NCBI RefSeq assembly: GCF_937468385.1
Contig: NZ_CALBWS010000009.1
Location: 1-64,000, forward strand
DNA: 64,000 bases
Direction: 5' to 3'
Origin: Neobacillus rhizosphaerae
GTDB lineage: Bacteria; Bacillota; Bacilli; Bacillales; Cytobacillaceae
Shown here piece by piece: positions 56,517 through 64,000 of this stretch (its first letter is position 1; every line of letters begins with the position of its first letter). The notes beneath the pieces were generated by a model. That model was not told the origin of the DNA. It made no database searches and saw only the letters and a list, made by a program, of their open reading frames with translations. The position numbers and the translations under genes are program-made.

Positions 56517-57304
56517 TGTTAAATGTAAAAACTGAGATTAAAAAACCATCAGCCCTTATTACCTGTTCTGTATTTGTTGGAAGAAGTTTACTCCATGGCT
56601 TACGTAATGCAGAGGCATTGATCATGGCTATAGCACTCCCGATCATGCTTATGCTGATGTTTACGTATGTGTTTGGAGGTGCAATAGATCCAAGCGGGGA
56701 ATATGTAAATTATGTTGTCCCAGGGATCATTTTGTTGTGTGCGGGATTCGGGTCGTCTTCTACAGCAGTTGATGTAGCTACAGATATGACCAATGGTATT
56801 ATTGACCGGTTTAGAACAATGCCGATTCAAAGCATGAACGTAATCACAGGACATGTAGCGGCAAGTCTGGCCCGTAATTTCCTTGCTACAGGTGTTGTCA
56901 TTATCATTGCTCTACTTGTTGGTTTTCGACCTGAGGGAAGCATTTTTTCATGGGTTACGGCAATTGGAGTGATAGCCTTATTTATACTGGCATTTACGTG
57001 GCTTTTTGCGGCAATTGGTCTTGTGTCAAAAACACCGGCTGCAGCGAGCAGTTATGGATTTGTGTTATTATTTCTGCCCTACCTTTCAAGTGCTTTCGTG
57101 CCTATCAGTACAATGCCAAAATGGCTGCAAGGAATAGCTGAAAACCAGCCAATTACACCAGTCATTGAAACGATTCGCTCCCTCCTTATGGGTGGTGCGG
57201 CAGGCAGTTATATATGGTGGGCAGTTGGGTGGTGTTTGTTGATCCTTGTAGTGTCGATAATATGGTCCACTTGGACGTTTAAAAGGAAGGCAGGTCGCCG
57301 TTAG
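56516..57304 (+). CDS. DrrB-type ABC exporter, permease
   Basis: ABC-2 type permease of 262 aa with about six transmembrane segments. Family pattern: NAEALIMAIALPIMLMLMFTYVFGG, NGIIDRFRTMPI and a C-terminal LLMGGAAGSYIWWAVGWCLL. The start shares a base with the drrA stop (TAATG), so the two are coupled and probably form one exporter. Confidence 0.9.
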   Translation: MLNVKTEIKKPSALITCSVFVGRSLLHGLRNAEALIMAIALPIMLMLMFTYVFGGAIDPSGEYVNYVVPGIILLCAGFGSSSTAVDVATDMTNGIIDRFRTMPIQSMNVITGHVAASLARNFLATGVVIIIALLVGFRPEGSIFSWVTAIGVIALFILAFTWLFAAIGLVSKTPAAASSYGFVLLFLPYLSSAFVPISTMPKWLQGIAENQPITPVIETIRSLLMGGAAGSYIWWAVGWCLLILVVSIIWSTWTFKRKAGRR

Positions 57305-57338
57305 CTAAAGATTTAAAAACCGCCGCTTAAATATATAC

Positions 57339-57362
57339 GGTGAACCCTACCATAAATGAGGC
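57339..57362. repeat. short dispersed repeat GGTGAACC, copy 3
   Basis: GGTGAACCCTACCATAAATG, 35 bp after drrB. Confidence 0.6.
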
Positions 57363-57522
57363 GGGTGATTATTAATTACTATTATCAGATGACAGATTTG
57401 ATTTAAAGATCAATTTCATGCTAGTCAAATAAAAGCTCTTGGTTGTAAAAGGAGTATCTGCGTTTTGTTGGGCACGCCTATTTATGATAGAAAAACAAAA
57501 AATAAGGTAGAGGGGAAACGCC

Positions 57523-57570
57523 ATGTTTTCCCGTACAGTAGAGTTAACCTCATATTTAACACATGAGTAA
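57523..57570 (+). other. candidate 15-codon leader reading frame
   Basis: ATG at 57,523 preceded by GTAGAGGGG opens a 15-codon frame that stops just before a hairpin terminator (57,573). A leader peptide with an attenuator is possible but unproven. The rest of the drrB-transglycosylase gap shows no gene. Confidence 0.25.
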
Positions 57571-57572
57571 TC

Positions 57573-57600
57573 AACCGTACCTGAATAGGTGCGGTTTTAT
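57573..57600 (+). terminator. terminator between drrB and the transglycosylase gene
   Basis: AACCGTACC (57,573-57,581) pairs with GGTGCGGTT (57,588-57,596), followed by TTATTATTT. Confidence 0.7.
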
Positions 57601-57687
57601 TATTTCTCCTCTATTTGTCAAAAAGAACGGTATAGTATAAGTGGTATAATTACATTAATCTGTAATAATAAATCCTAATTAATAATT

Positions 57688-57711
57688 CACCCTGAAAAAG
57701 GGTGGCTTTTT
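57688..57711 (+). terminator. second hairpin before the transglycosylase gene
   Basis: CACCCT (57,688-57,693) pairs with AGGGTG (57,699-57,704), followed by GCTTTTTG. A terminator or attenuator in the leader. Confidence 0.55.
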
Positions 57712-57764
57712 GATTTAACCCCCAAAAAAATATCGTTTGTTAATGAGTGAAACGAGGAACCCAC

Positions 57765-58772
57765 TTGAAGAAATATCTCGTGCCAATATCCAAAAATTTT
57801 AAGCATGTTATGAAGGGCTGGATTTGGCCTTTTTTTCGCAAAGTTTTCATTCTAATAGGAATTTTGGCTGTGTTGATTTATGTAGCTGGAAAAGTCAACT
57901 GGGCACCAATGGAGAACTGGGTTATTGACAAATTAGCCCATTATGAACCGATTGGGAATCAGTATACTCTGCCCTTTCAGGAAAAGTTGCAGGTGGATAT
58001 CCCTGATACAAAAGCCTATAAAAAGGAAAAACTTTTGATTTTTAAGACAAATATCAAAAACTCTTTTAAGTTGTTAGCTTCAAAGGTCGGATTTCAAAGT
58101 AGAGTTCCAATTTCTAACTTAACAAGCAACAGTAAAGAATTTTCTACCAGCAAATACAAGGACTTGCTAGTAAACGGCATTCCATTAGAGAATGAGCAGG
58201 CATCGGATACAAAGGCTGCCTTATCTGATTGGGAAATCATTAAGACCAACCTCTACGATGGTTTTAGTGCCCTTAAGGACATGTTGACTGTTAGAATCAT
58301 GACTGAAAATGGTAAACCAATGATTGTAAAAGTTGTAAAGGACCAACCTGTCCTTGTTGAATATGATGAATCTGATAAAGTAATGAGATGGGGAAAGGAA
58401 ATTCAAGCCGCCTCTTCAAAATACGGAATTGACCCTGCTGTAATAGCTGCTATTATCGAACAAGAATCAGGGGGTAATCCAGATGCAATAAGTTCGGTTG
58501 GAGCGATTGGTTTAATGCAGTTAATGCCGAGGACAGCCAAAGGGTTAGGAGTAAATCCCTATGACCCAGCTCAGAACATTGAAGGCGGCACAAAATATCT
58601 AGCAATTCAGCTTAACCGTTTTGGAAGCCTTGAATTGGCATTGGCTGCTTATAATGCCGGTCCAGGAAGGGTGTTAAACTCAAAGTATTTGTATCTCTCT
58701 GAGACCCAAAACTATATTCGAAATGTACCTGCTCTGGTAAATAAATATGAGCACAATTTTCAGCAGCAGTAA
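57765..58772 (+). CDS. membrane-anchored lytic transglycosylase
   Basis: Cell-wall lytic enzyme of 335 aa. One N-terminal transmembrane helix ([18 protein letters not shown]) anchors it outside. The C-terminal SLT domain (about 220-325) has the catalytic glutamate in [14 protein letters not shown], then [18 protein letters not shown] and [13 protein letters not shown]. The start is TTG at 57,765, six bases after GAGGAA; a GTG six codons earlier overlaps that site. Stands alone behind two hairpins. Confidence 0.87.
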   Translation: MKKYLVPISKNFKHVMKGWIWPFFRKVFILIGILAVLIYVAGKVNWAPMENWVIDKLAHYEPIGNQYTLPFQEKLQVDIPDTKAYKKEKLLIFKTNIKNSFKLLASKVGFQSRVPISNLTSNSKEFSTSKYKDLLVNGIPLENEQASDTKAALSDWEIIKTNLYDGFSALKDMLTVRIMTENGKPMIVKVVKDQPVLVEYDESDKVMRWGKEIQAASSKYGIDPAVIAAIIEQESGGNPDAISSVGAIGLMQLMPRTAKGLGVNPYDPAQNIEGGTKYLAIQLNRFGSLELALAAYNAGPGRVLNSKYLYLSETQNYIRNVPALVNKYEHNFQQQ

Positions 58773-59028
58773 AACATACAAAATAGGTTGAACATCTATT
58801 TATATATTTATTCGGGTTGTATTTGAAATCCGCTGCCTTTTTGGCTGTAATTGAGGTCTTTTTGCAAATCTATAAAATGAAAATATTAGTGAATAAAGCA
58901 TCGATAATTAACAATGTATAAAGTTTTATTTGGACAAGCGCCGTAACATTCGTTAGTACTACTGCATATTCTAGTTTTGAAAATGAATAAAATCATTTTT
59001 CAAATAATTGGATAGAAGGTGATGACTA

Positions 59029-59403
59029 ATGGCAAAATTGCCTTTTTTAATACTTGCCACTAATGAATGTAATGGGGAATCTCTTGAATTAAATGGCACG
59101 ATTAACATTTTAGTAGAGCAAAATAATACTCCCTCTGGAAATTTTCATGTCACAGTTCACTCGAATATTCACGGACAAGGAGTAGGCAGTCAAGGAAACG
59201 AGTATGTTTTTAATGAGACAAGTAATGATCATTTTTCTACAAATAACAGACAATTTGAGAATACATTTAATGTGCCAATTCGTGTAATATCAAAGGGAAC
59301 CGCTCCCAATTTTTTAGTACATGCACTAATCCATTTGACTGTTAATGCCAACGGAGATGTCACGGCAACAATCAGTGTATTTAAAACAGAATGCAGAGGT
59401 TAA
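59029..59403 (+). CDS. conserved hypothetical protein of unknown function
   Basis: Small protein of 124 aa, not assigned to a family. No signal peptide or membrane segment. It is rich in Asn, Thr and alternating hydrophobic residues, which suggests a beta-sandwich. Visible segments are FHVTVHSNIHGQGVGSQGNE, YVFNETSNDHFSTNNRQF and ALIHLTVNANGDVTATISVF, with a C-terminal ECRG. AGAAGGTGATG lies before the ATG. It is isolated with a terminator behind it. Confidence 0.8.
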   Translation: MAKLPFLILATNECNGESLELNGTINILVEQNNTPSGNFHVTVHSNIHGQGVGSQGNEYVFNETSNDHFSTNNRQFENTFNVPIRVISKGTAPNFLVHALIHLTVNANGDVTATISVFKTECRG

Positions 59404-59503
59404 ATTATGAAGCCATACTGGACATTTATTAAGAGTTTTTGACTTCATCTATAGCTATAATTTCTAAGGAGCCCTTTTTAAAAACCTCACTTTGATATGT
59501 TAC

Positions 59504-59527
59504 GGTGAACCTTATCACAAGTAACGG
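59504..59527. repeat. short dispersed repeat GGTGAACC, copy 4
   Basis: GGTGAACCTTATCACAAGTA, the least conserved of the four copies. Confidence 0.55.
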
Positions 59528-59552
59528 TAACCCAATAAATAATAAGTATTAA

Positions 59553-59600
59553 AATAATCCTATTTCTCTTAATTACCAGAGATATAGGATTATTTTTTTA
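59553..59600 (+). terminator. terminator after the 124-aa gene
   Basis: AATAATCCTAT..CTCT pairs with AGAG..ATAGGATTATT, followed by TTTTTT. Fifteen base pairs or more. Confidence 0.85.
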
Positions 59601-59740
59601 GAGATCACTCATGTTTGATCCACAATTATTTTTGGTATAGAGAAACAAAAGGAGAAGGGGTAAATCCTTCTCCAGTGTTTTGGTACTCTTTTAATTTTTG
59701 ATAATGATCATTAAAAAGAGACAGCAGTATTCCTTCTTCA

Positions 59741-60514
59741 TTAAATAGAAAAGAATGATTTAGTATTATAAAAAACGTGATGATAAACCTCATCCATTGA
59801 AAGCTTTTTTATTTCGGATATCGTTTTAATCGATTCTTTCATCATGGAGGGATGCGTCATCTTTCCGGTAAAAGGCCCTTCAAAAGGCCATGGACCATCT
59901 GTTTCGACCATGATTTGCTGAAGTGGATAGGTTTGAACGAGCTGTTGAATTTCCTCCTCATACAAAACATCGGGCGTGACTGAAATGTAGTACCCGTTTT
60001 CTGTCATTCGCAGGATCGTTTTGGAATCACCCTTGAACCAATGGAAATGGGCTTTTGGAACGGAGTATCTTTCCAAAAGGTCACAAACGATGGGGGCATC
60101 TTCATAAACAGCATGAAGGACGATAGGTTTTTCTAATTCCTTACTTAGTTTAATAAATGCTTCTAATAGTTCAATGTATTGGCTACGTTGAACAGTAGTT
60201 AGTTTTTGTTCTTTTCCTAAATAATAAGGAAGCCCCACTTCACCAACTGCGACCATGTCATTTTGATGGCTCTTTATCCAACTGAAAAGTTCATCCATTT
60301 GTTTCTCCGTTGGGGGCGTTTGTTCAGGATGAAAGCCGAAAGCTGGCTTAACCTTTGAGTATATTTTGGCAAGATCCTTATTTTTTTTACTTGATTCTAA
60401 ATCAAAAGAAACGGATAATAGTGCTTCTAAAGATGAGTCCCTTTCAATGATATCCTTTATTTCTTGATCGTTATAATGATCTAAGTGAATATGTGCATCA
60501 ATCATTTTTAGCAA
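59741..60514 (-). CDS. TatD-type metal-dependent hydrolase
   Basis: TIM-barrel amidohydrolase-like protein of 257 aa. The metal motif AHIHLDHYND is at the N-terminus. GEVGLPYYLG, VLHAVYEDAPI, AHFHWFKGD and VETDGPWPFEG follow, which is the TatD order. TatD proteins are usually exonucleases or phosphohydrolases; here it follows a thiamine-precursor transporter and may act in that pathway, an inference. I start at TTG 60,514 (eight bases after GGAGAG). ATG at 60,505 is equally possible. The frame stays open to 60,568. Confidence 0.8.
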   Translation of the reverse strand: MLKMIDAHIHLDHYNDQEIKDIIERDSSLEALLSVSFDLESSKKNKDLAKIYSKVKPAFGFHPEQTPPTEKQMDELFSWIKSHQNDMVAVGEVGLPYYLGKEQKLTTVQRSQYIELLEAFIKLSKELEKPIVLHAVYEDAPIVCDLLERYSVPKAHFHWFKGDSKTILRMTENGYYISVTPDVLYEEEIQQLVQTYPLQQIMVETDGPWPFEGPFTGKMTHPSMMKESIKTISEIKKLSMDEVYHHVFYNTKSFFSI

Positions 60515-60545
60515 CTTCATCACTCTCCTGTTCTTGTGGAAAAGG

Positions 60546-60714
60546 GGCGGAGCGTCGCATAAATGCATCAGCCTATCCCGTCTAAAGTTAGATAAATAAA
60601 TTTACCACTTTAAATTTGTGAAGTATAGCTCTGCTCACACCGCCTTTATTATGTTGGTGTATAAACTCATATTAGGCTGATTTCCATGCCTAGGTTGCGA
60701 GTTGAGACTCATGA
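60546..60714 (+). repeat. 165-bp dispersed element, copy 2
   Basis: Aligns with 43,022-43,190 over its whole length, including GCTCACACCGCCTTTATTATG and the terminal hairpin-forming GAGTTGAGACTCATG. The element sits between thiZ and the TatD gene and overlaps the stop codon of thiZ. Confidence 0.75.
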
Positions 60715-61452
60715 TCGTTTTTTAAGAGAATAGTAAATTTTCCTTTTCCATTCTAAGAACTCGTCTTCTAGAAATAGACTTTCCTCTCTTGGGCGTGAAA
60801 AAGGGACGTGAAATTCAGCTGCCACTTGAGAAGGTTTATTAGATAAAACAATAATCCGGTCTGATAGAAATAATGCTTCTTCAATATTATGAGTCACAAA
60901 AAGGATGGTTCTTCGATGTTCTTCCCAAATTGATAAAAGCCATTTTTGCATATCAAGTCGTGTTAATTCATCTAAGGCAGAAAAAGGTTCGTCCAAGCAA
61001 ATGATGGATTGTGGACTTAATAATGCTCGAATAAAGGAAGCCCTTTGTTTCATACCACCTGATAATTCATGAGGATACGCATTTTCATACCCCGTTAATC
61101 CAGCGATAGCGATCATTTCTAATGCTGCTTCTTTCTCTTTTTTTCCTTGAAGCTCTTGCCCTAGCAATACATTTTCAAGAATGGTTCTCCATGGAAGGAG
61201 AGAAGGGGTTTGTGGCATATAGCTTATATAACCCCGTTTTCCGTTAATGACTTGATGATCTAAGTGAATGGTACCTTGATCCGGTGAGAGGATTCCTCCG
61301 ATAAGACTAAAAATAGTACTTTTCCCACTACCTGATGGACCAAGAATGGAGACAAACTCATTCTCTTCAACTGTGAATGCGAGATTCTTGATCACTTCAT
61401 TCTTGTCAAATTGCTTAGAAATATTTGAAACCGTAAGATGACTCACTTCCAT
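60709..61452 (-). CDS. thiZ: ABC transporter ATP-binding protein of the pyrimidine/thiamine precursor importer (ThiZ-like)
   Basis: ATPase of 247 aa. Walker A GPSGSGKSTIFSLIGG, signature HELSGGMKQRASFIRAL, Walker B ICLDEPFSALDELTR, H-loop VTHNIEEA. Like nitrate/sulfonate/THI5-type importers. The ATG at 61,452 is inside the end of thiX, with AAAGGGGC upstream. In B. halodurans ThiXYZ imports formylaminopyrimidine for thiamine salvage; here assigned by TPP riboswitch and neighbours. Confidence 0.87.
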   Translation of the reverse strand: MEVSHLTVSNISKQFDKNEVIKNLAFTVEENEFVSILGPSGSGKSTIFSLIGGILSPDQGTIHLDHQVINGKRGYISYMPQTPSLLPWRTILENVLLGQELQGKKEKEAALEMIAIAGLTGYENAYPHELSGGMKQRASFIRALLSPQSIICLDEPFSALDELTRLDMQKWLLSIWEEHRRTILFVTHNIEEALFLSDRIIVLSNKPSQVAAEFHVPFSRPREESLFLEDEFLEWKRKIYYSLKKRS

Positions 61453-62210
61453 TTCGCCCCTTTCAACTGCCACCGAACGAGCCAGCGTTCAATAAGAACG
61501 ATGATAGAAAAATATAATAAACTTAATGTCACAATTGCAAATATGGCTACAAAAACTCTATCTGTACGGAAGGATGAGGAGGCAAGGGTCATATAAACAC
61601 CAATACCTTCCTTCGCTCCAAGCCATTCGGATATAACTGCACCCATGACACTGTAGGTAGCGGATATTTTTAAACCAGAAAATAGTGAAGGAAGGGCATA
61701 GGGGAGCTCTAGTTTCCAAAATAATTGCTTATTCGATGCCCCTGCCATAATCATGTAATGCTTTAACTCATTGGAAGTTTGCTTAAATCCATCTAATGCG
61801 GCAACGGTAATGGGAAAAAAGCAAACGAGAGTGATGACGATCATTTTTGGTAATAATCCAAAGCCAAACCAAATCACTAAAAGAGGAGCTAGGACGATAA
61901 TAGGAATGTTTTGTGAAATGATTAGCAACGGATAAATCGATTCCCGAATGAAAGGGAGCAAGTGCAATAGAATAGCCGTAAGTAGGCCGATTAGTAAACC
62001 TAATGCAAATCCAAGTAAGGATAGTTGGATGGTTGATAATAAATGGGGGTAAAAGTTAGACCAACCATCGAAACCCTCATAAAATATTTTTGTCGGAGTG
62101 GGTAAAAGCCAATCCGGAACTCCAGATTTAATCGCAACCGTTTCCCAGACAATGAATAAAAGGAGGAGAACCAATAACGGTCTCCACCCTTTCGCTATGA
62201 TTTTCATCAT
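61443..62210 (-). CDS. thiX: ABC transporter permease (ThiX-like)
   Basis: Integral membrane permease of 255 aa with about six helices and the BPD_transp_1 EAA-type loop (AGASNKQLFWKLELPYALP). N-terminal LLVLLLLFIVWETVAIKSG. It overlaps the small thiamine-binding gene by one base and the ATPase gene by ten. Forms the channel for the pyrimidine moiety with thiY and thiZ. Confidence 0.87.
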   Translation of the reverse strand: MMKIIAKGWRPLLVLLLLFIVWETVAIKSGVPDWLLPTPTKIFYEGFDGWSNFYPHLLSTIQLSLLGFALGLLIGLLTAILLHLLPFIRESIYPLLIISQNIPIIVLAPLLVIWFGFGLLPKMIVITLVCFFPITVAALDGFKQTSNELKHYMIMAGASNKQLFWKLELPYALPSLFSGLKISATYSVMGAVISEWLGAKEGIGVYMTLASSSFRTDRVFVAIFAIVTLSLLYFSIIVLIERWLVRWQLKGAKWK

Positions 62211-62500
62211 TATCTATATTTCTCCGTAAGCTGATCCATGGAGATGCCTGATGGCTGGTACAATACTTTTATTTGGGAGATAACGTTACTGCTTCCCAGC
62301 TCAACCATGCGATCGTTCATTTTCGTGATCACCTGCAGTAATTGCTGTAAATCGCCTTCCATTGTTGTTTCAAGTGGATGTACCTCAAATTTTACCCCTG
62401 ACTCTTGAATTACTCGGATTGCTTCATCTACATACGGAATAACACTTTCGCCATTTTTTGTTTTTGGTATGATTTGAATACTGATCAGTGAATTTGTCAT
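62210..62500 (-). CDS. thiamine-binding protein, MTH1187/YkoF-like family
   Basis: Protein of 96 aa of the thiamine-binding MTH1187 type (ISIQIIPKTKNGESVIPYVD, then GVKFEVHPLETTMEGDL, and a C-terminal SQIKVLYQ). B. subtilis YkoF, a related protein, binds thiamine. Its place between the binding protein and permease suggests a cytoplasmic sensor or carrier of the imported compound, by inference. GGGGTGATG lies before the start. Confidence 0.85.
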   Translation of the reverse strand: MTNSLISIQIIPKTKNGESVIPYVDEAIRVIQESGVKFEVHPLETTMEGDLQQLLQVITKMNDRMVELGSSNVISQIKVLYQPSGISMDQLTEKYR

Positions 62501-62511
62501 TTCATCACCCC

Positions 62512-63507
62512 TTATTGTGGTAAAAATTGATTTGTAAATGCTTTTTTAGCATCAAGCTTTTTCTCAAGAAGTCCATTGTCAAACATCCATGAAGCATAAT
62601 TTTCCCATACTTTTTGTTTTTGCTCGCCCCATCTTGGTGCATCATCTTGATATTTAGAGGATAGCCATTCTTGACTTTTTTTAACAAGCTTTGGATCCAA
62701 GTCAGGCACTGCTTTAATTAAAATGTCGGCAGCATCGGATGGATGTTTAATAGCAAATTCATACCCTTTGGAAACAGCTTTTACAAAAGCTTTAACTGTA
62801 TCAGGGTTTTCTTTAATCATGTTTTCATTCGTTGAGAGAACCGGCGTGTAATAATCGAGTTTATCAGAGTAGTCTGTTAGGTATACCATATTGAGCTTTT
62901 CTCCACGCAGCTCTGCCTCTACACCGGTCCAGCCATAATAAATCCATGCGAAATCGATGTCTCGTTTTACCGCTGTAAAGAAATCAGTATCTCCCATATT
63001 TACAATCGAAACTTTGTTCACATCGGCATTTTCTTTTTTCATTAAGGAAGAAAGAACAGATTTTTCAACAGGTGAGCCCCAGCCACCGTATGTTTTACCT
63101 ACAAAATCCTTTGGTGTAACAATGTTCTTCGCAGCTGGTGAGGCAAAACCTGAAGTATTATGTTGAATGATGGCTGCTATAGAAACGAGAGGAACGCCTT
63201 GTATACGTGCCTGTGTGATCGATTCTTGATAGCTTACGCCAAACTCTGATTTACCTGAAGCCACAAGCTGATCTGCTCCAGCATCACCTGGCATAATGAT
63301 GTTCACATCTAATCCTTCGTCTTTAAAATAGCCTTTTTCTTTTGCTACATATAAACCGGTATGATTCGTGTTTGGTGTCCAATCTAGTACGACAGATACC
63401 TTTTTCAGAGAGTGTGTGTTTTTCTTATTCGTTTCTGATGCTGATTTCGGATTGCTACAACCTGCAATCATTAATAATGAACATAAAACGATTAACCACT
63501 TTTTCAT
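62512..63507 (-). CDS. thiY: ABC transporter substrate-binding lipoprotein (ThiY/NMT1-like)
   Basis: Extracellular solute-binding lipoprotein of 331 aa. Signal peptide with lipobox IAGC (Cys17). The NMT1/THI5-like domain has VVLDWTPNTNHTGLYVAKEKGYF and GYGWSPVEKSVLSSL-type segments. It probably binds formylaminopyrimidine or hydroxymethylpyrimidine. The ATG at 63,507 follows AGGAGGAGTAGGA; the long in-frame extension to 63,684 runs through the dispersed repeat and is rejected. Controlled by the upstream TPP riboswitch. Confidence 0.88.
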   Translation of the reverse strand: MKKWLIVLCSLLMIAGCSNPKSASETNKKNTHSLKKVSVVLDWTPNTNHTGLYVAKEKGYFKDEGLDVNIIMPGDAGADQLVASGKSEFGVSYQESITQARIQGVPLVSIAAIIQHNTSGFASPAAKNIVTPKDFVGKTYGGWGSPVEKSVLSSLMKKENADVNKVSIVNMGDTDFFTAVKRDIDFAWIYYGWTGVEAELRGEKLNMVYLTDYSDKLDYYTPVLSTNENMIKENPDTVKAFVKAVSKGYEFAIKHPSDAADILIKAVPDLDPKLVKKSQEWLSSKYQDDAPRWGEQKQKVWENYASWMFDNGLLEKKLDAKKAFTNQFLPQ

Positions 63508-63529
63508 TCCTACTCCTCCTATGTAGATA

Positions 63530-63795
63530 ATTAGAAAAGCGCAAGCGCCCTGGTCAGCGGCGTATGACCTGGAGCTCTCCAACTGAGATAAAGGAAACAC
63601 GAAGAGCTGAAGGCGATTCGATGTTGACTTATCATAGGGCGGAGAGCGAAGGGCACTAGCCGCTAGGGCGCTGGAGCTAGACAATAGAAAAGCGCAAGCG
63701 CCCTGGTCAGCGGCGTATGACCTCCTCGAAAAAGCTACCGCTTTTTCTTCGTGCGGTGCTTATGCTGCCGAAGCTTTCCTTGTGGAGCTAGACAA
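63530..63795 (+). repeat. GC-rich dispersed repeat, full copy plus partial copy between riboswitch and thiY
   Basis: A full ~155-bp copy (63,530-63,687) with the interior GAGATAAAGGAAACACG and GATGTTGACTTATC, then a second left end (63,688-63,795). Orientation is plus, opposite to the operon. It separates the riboswitch terminator (63,796) from thiY by about 290 bp. Confidence 0.85.
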
Positions 63796-63828
63796 TTAAA
63801 AAGCGCCCTAGGGGAGAACCCAGGGCGC
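63796..63828 (-). terminator. TPP riboswitch expression platform terminator
   Basis: On the minus strand GCGCCCTGGG pairs with CCTAGGGCGC (63,803-63,828) and is followed by TTTTTAA. It lies 34 bases downstream of the aptamer and is the likely switch-controlled terminator. Confidence 0.85.
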
Positions 63829-63861
63829 ATATAAGCAAACAATTTTATTTGTTCAAGAATA

Positions 63862-63951
63862 TGTTCCCTCCGCTGGTATCAACCAGATCAGGTTTTAAGA
63901 GTTAACATCTTAAGGATGTAATCTCAACCGGCAACACCGGTTCCCCTACAA
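63862..63951 (-). promoter_or_regulatory. TPP riboswitch (THI element)
   Basis: On the minus strand the aptamer shows the conserved blocks GGGGAACC, TTGAGATT (the CUGAGA-type motif) and ACCTGATCTGG-TT-ATACCAGCG ending GGAGGGAAC. These are the THI-box signatures. It binds thiamine pyrophosphate and here controls thiY and the downstream genes. Confidence 0.95.
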
Positions 63952-64000
63952 TTCTAACTATTAAATTATATTCCAAACACATTATAACAGAATCCTTTAT

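Larger units (their letters stand above)
59404..59740. other. gap with repeat and terminator after the 124-aa gene
   Basis: Contains a copy of the GGTGAACC repeat (59,504), the terminator at 59,553 and a small GGAGAAGGG/CCTTCTCC hairpin (59,652-59,674). No gene is supported. Confidence 0.6.

Noticed and set aside
63508..63684. N-terminal extension of thiY
   Set aside because: It is translated repeat DNA; the lipoprotein signal peptide begins at 63,507 right after AGGAGG.

Overview
The window is a chromosome segment around the replication origin of a low-GC, endospore-forming Bacillaceae bacterium. Gene order and protein sequences are very close to Bacillus subtilis (rrn-gyrA-gyrB-remB-recF-yaaA-dnaN-dnaA-oriC-rpmH-rnpA-spoIIIJ-jag-mnmE-mnmG-rsmG-noc-soj-spo0J). 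The spore genes spoIIIJ and yyaC, the gnt operon close to the origin and the dispersed GC-rich repeats suggest a soil Bacillus or Neobacillus-type genome. Genus is inferred, not proven.

Layout. 1-9,680 (minus strand): the 5' end of a 16S rRNA gene with tandem promoters, then gyrA, gyrB, remB, recF, yaaA, dnaN and dnaA. 8,170-8,330 and 9,700-10,560: a bipartite oriC with about twelve DnaA boxes, a DnaA-trio/AT-rich unwinding element after dnaA, and a box array between dnaA and rpmH. 10,559-20,348 (plus): ribosomal protein L34, RNase P protein, YidC/Jag, tRNA modification enzymes MnmE/MnmG, RsmG, Noc, ParA/ParB, with a parS inside spo0J. 20,500-33,000: DUF554 protein, YyaC, MscS channel, YyzM, molybdopterin oxidoreductase YyaE, YchF, rpsF-ssb-rpsR, YybS-GdpP-L9, and the replicative helicase. 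33,346-35,420: purA and a tRNA cluster (Lys, Glu, Asp, Phe), preceded by two unusual 142-bp tandem units that each start with the 5' 26 nt of tRNA-Lys. 35,791-45,433: a LysM-G5-M23 peptidase, the walRKHIJ operon, an HtrA-type protease, a CxxH/CxxC mini-protein and rlmH, with a second DnaA-box cluster in front of rlmH.

45,600-64,000 is accessory: divergent ohrA/ohrR; a TetR regulator facing a nitroreductase and monooxygenase; the gluconate operon gntRKP-gnd with a perfect 18-bp GntR operator; a 52-bp tandem repeat that truncates an Lrp-like gene; a TetR regulator facing a DrrAB-type ABC exporter; a membrane-anchored lytic transglycosylase; an unrecognised 124-aa protein; and a TPP-riboswitch-controlled pyrimidine/thiamine-precursor ABC transporter (thiY, thiamine-binding protein, thiX, thiZ) followed by a TatD-type hydrolase.

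The housekeeping part couples replication initiation, segregation (three parS sites), nucleoid occlusion and cell-wall control. The least explained items are the tRNA-Lys-derived tandem units at 34,769-35,052, a 165-bp element present twice (43,022 and 60,546), a GC-rich repeat family that abuts stop codons, and a three-box DnaA cluster upstream of mnmE.
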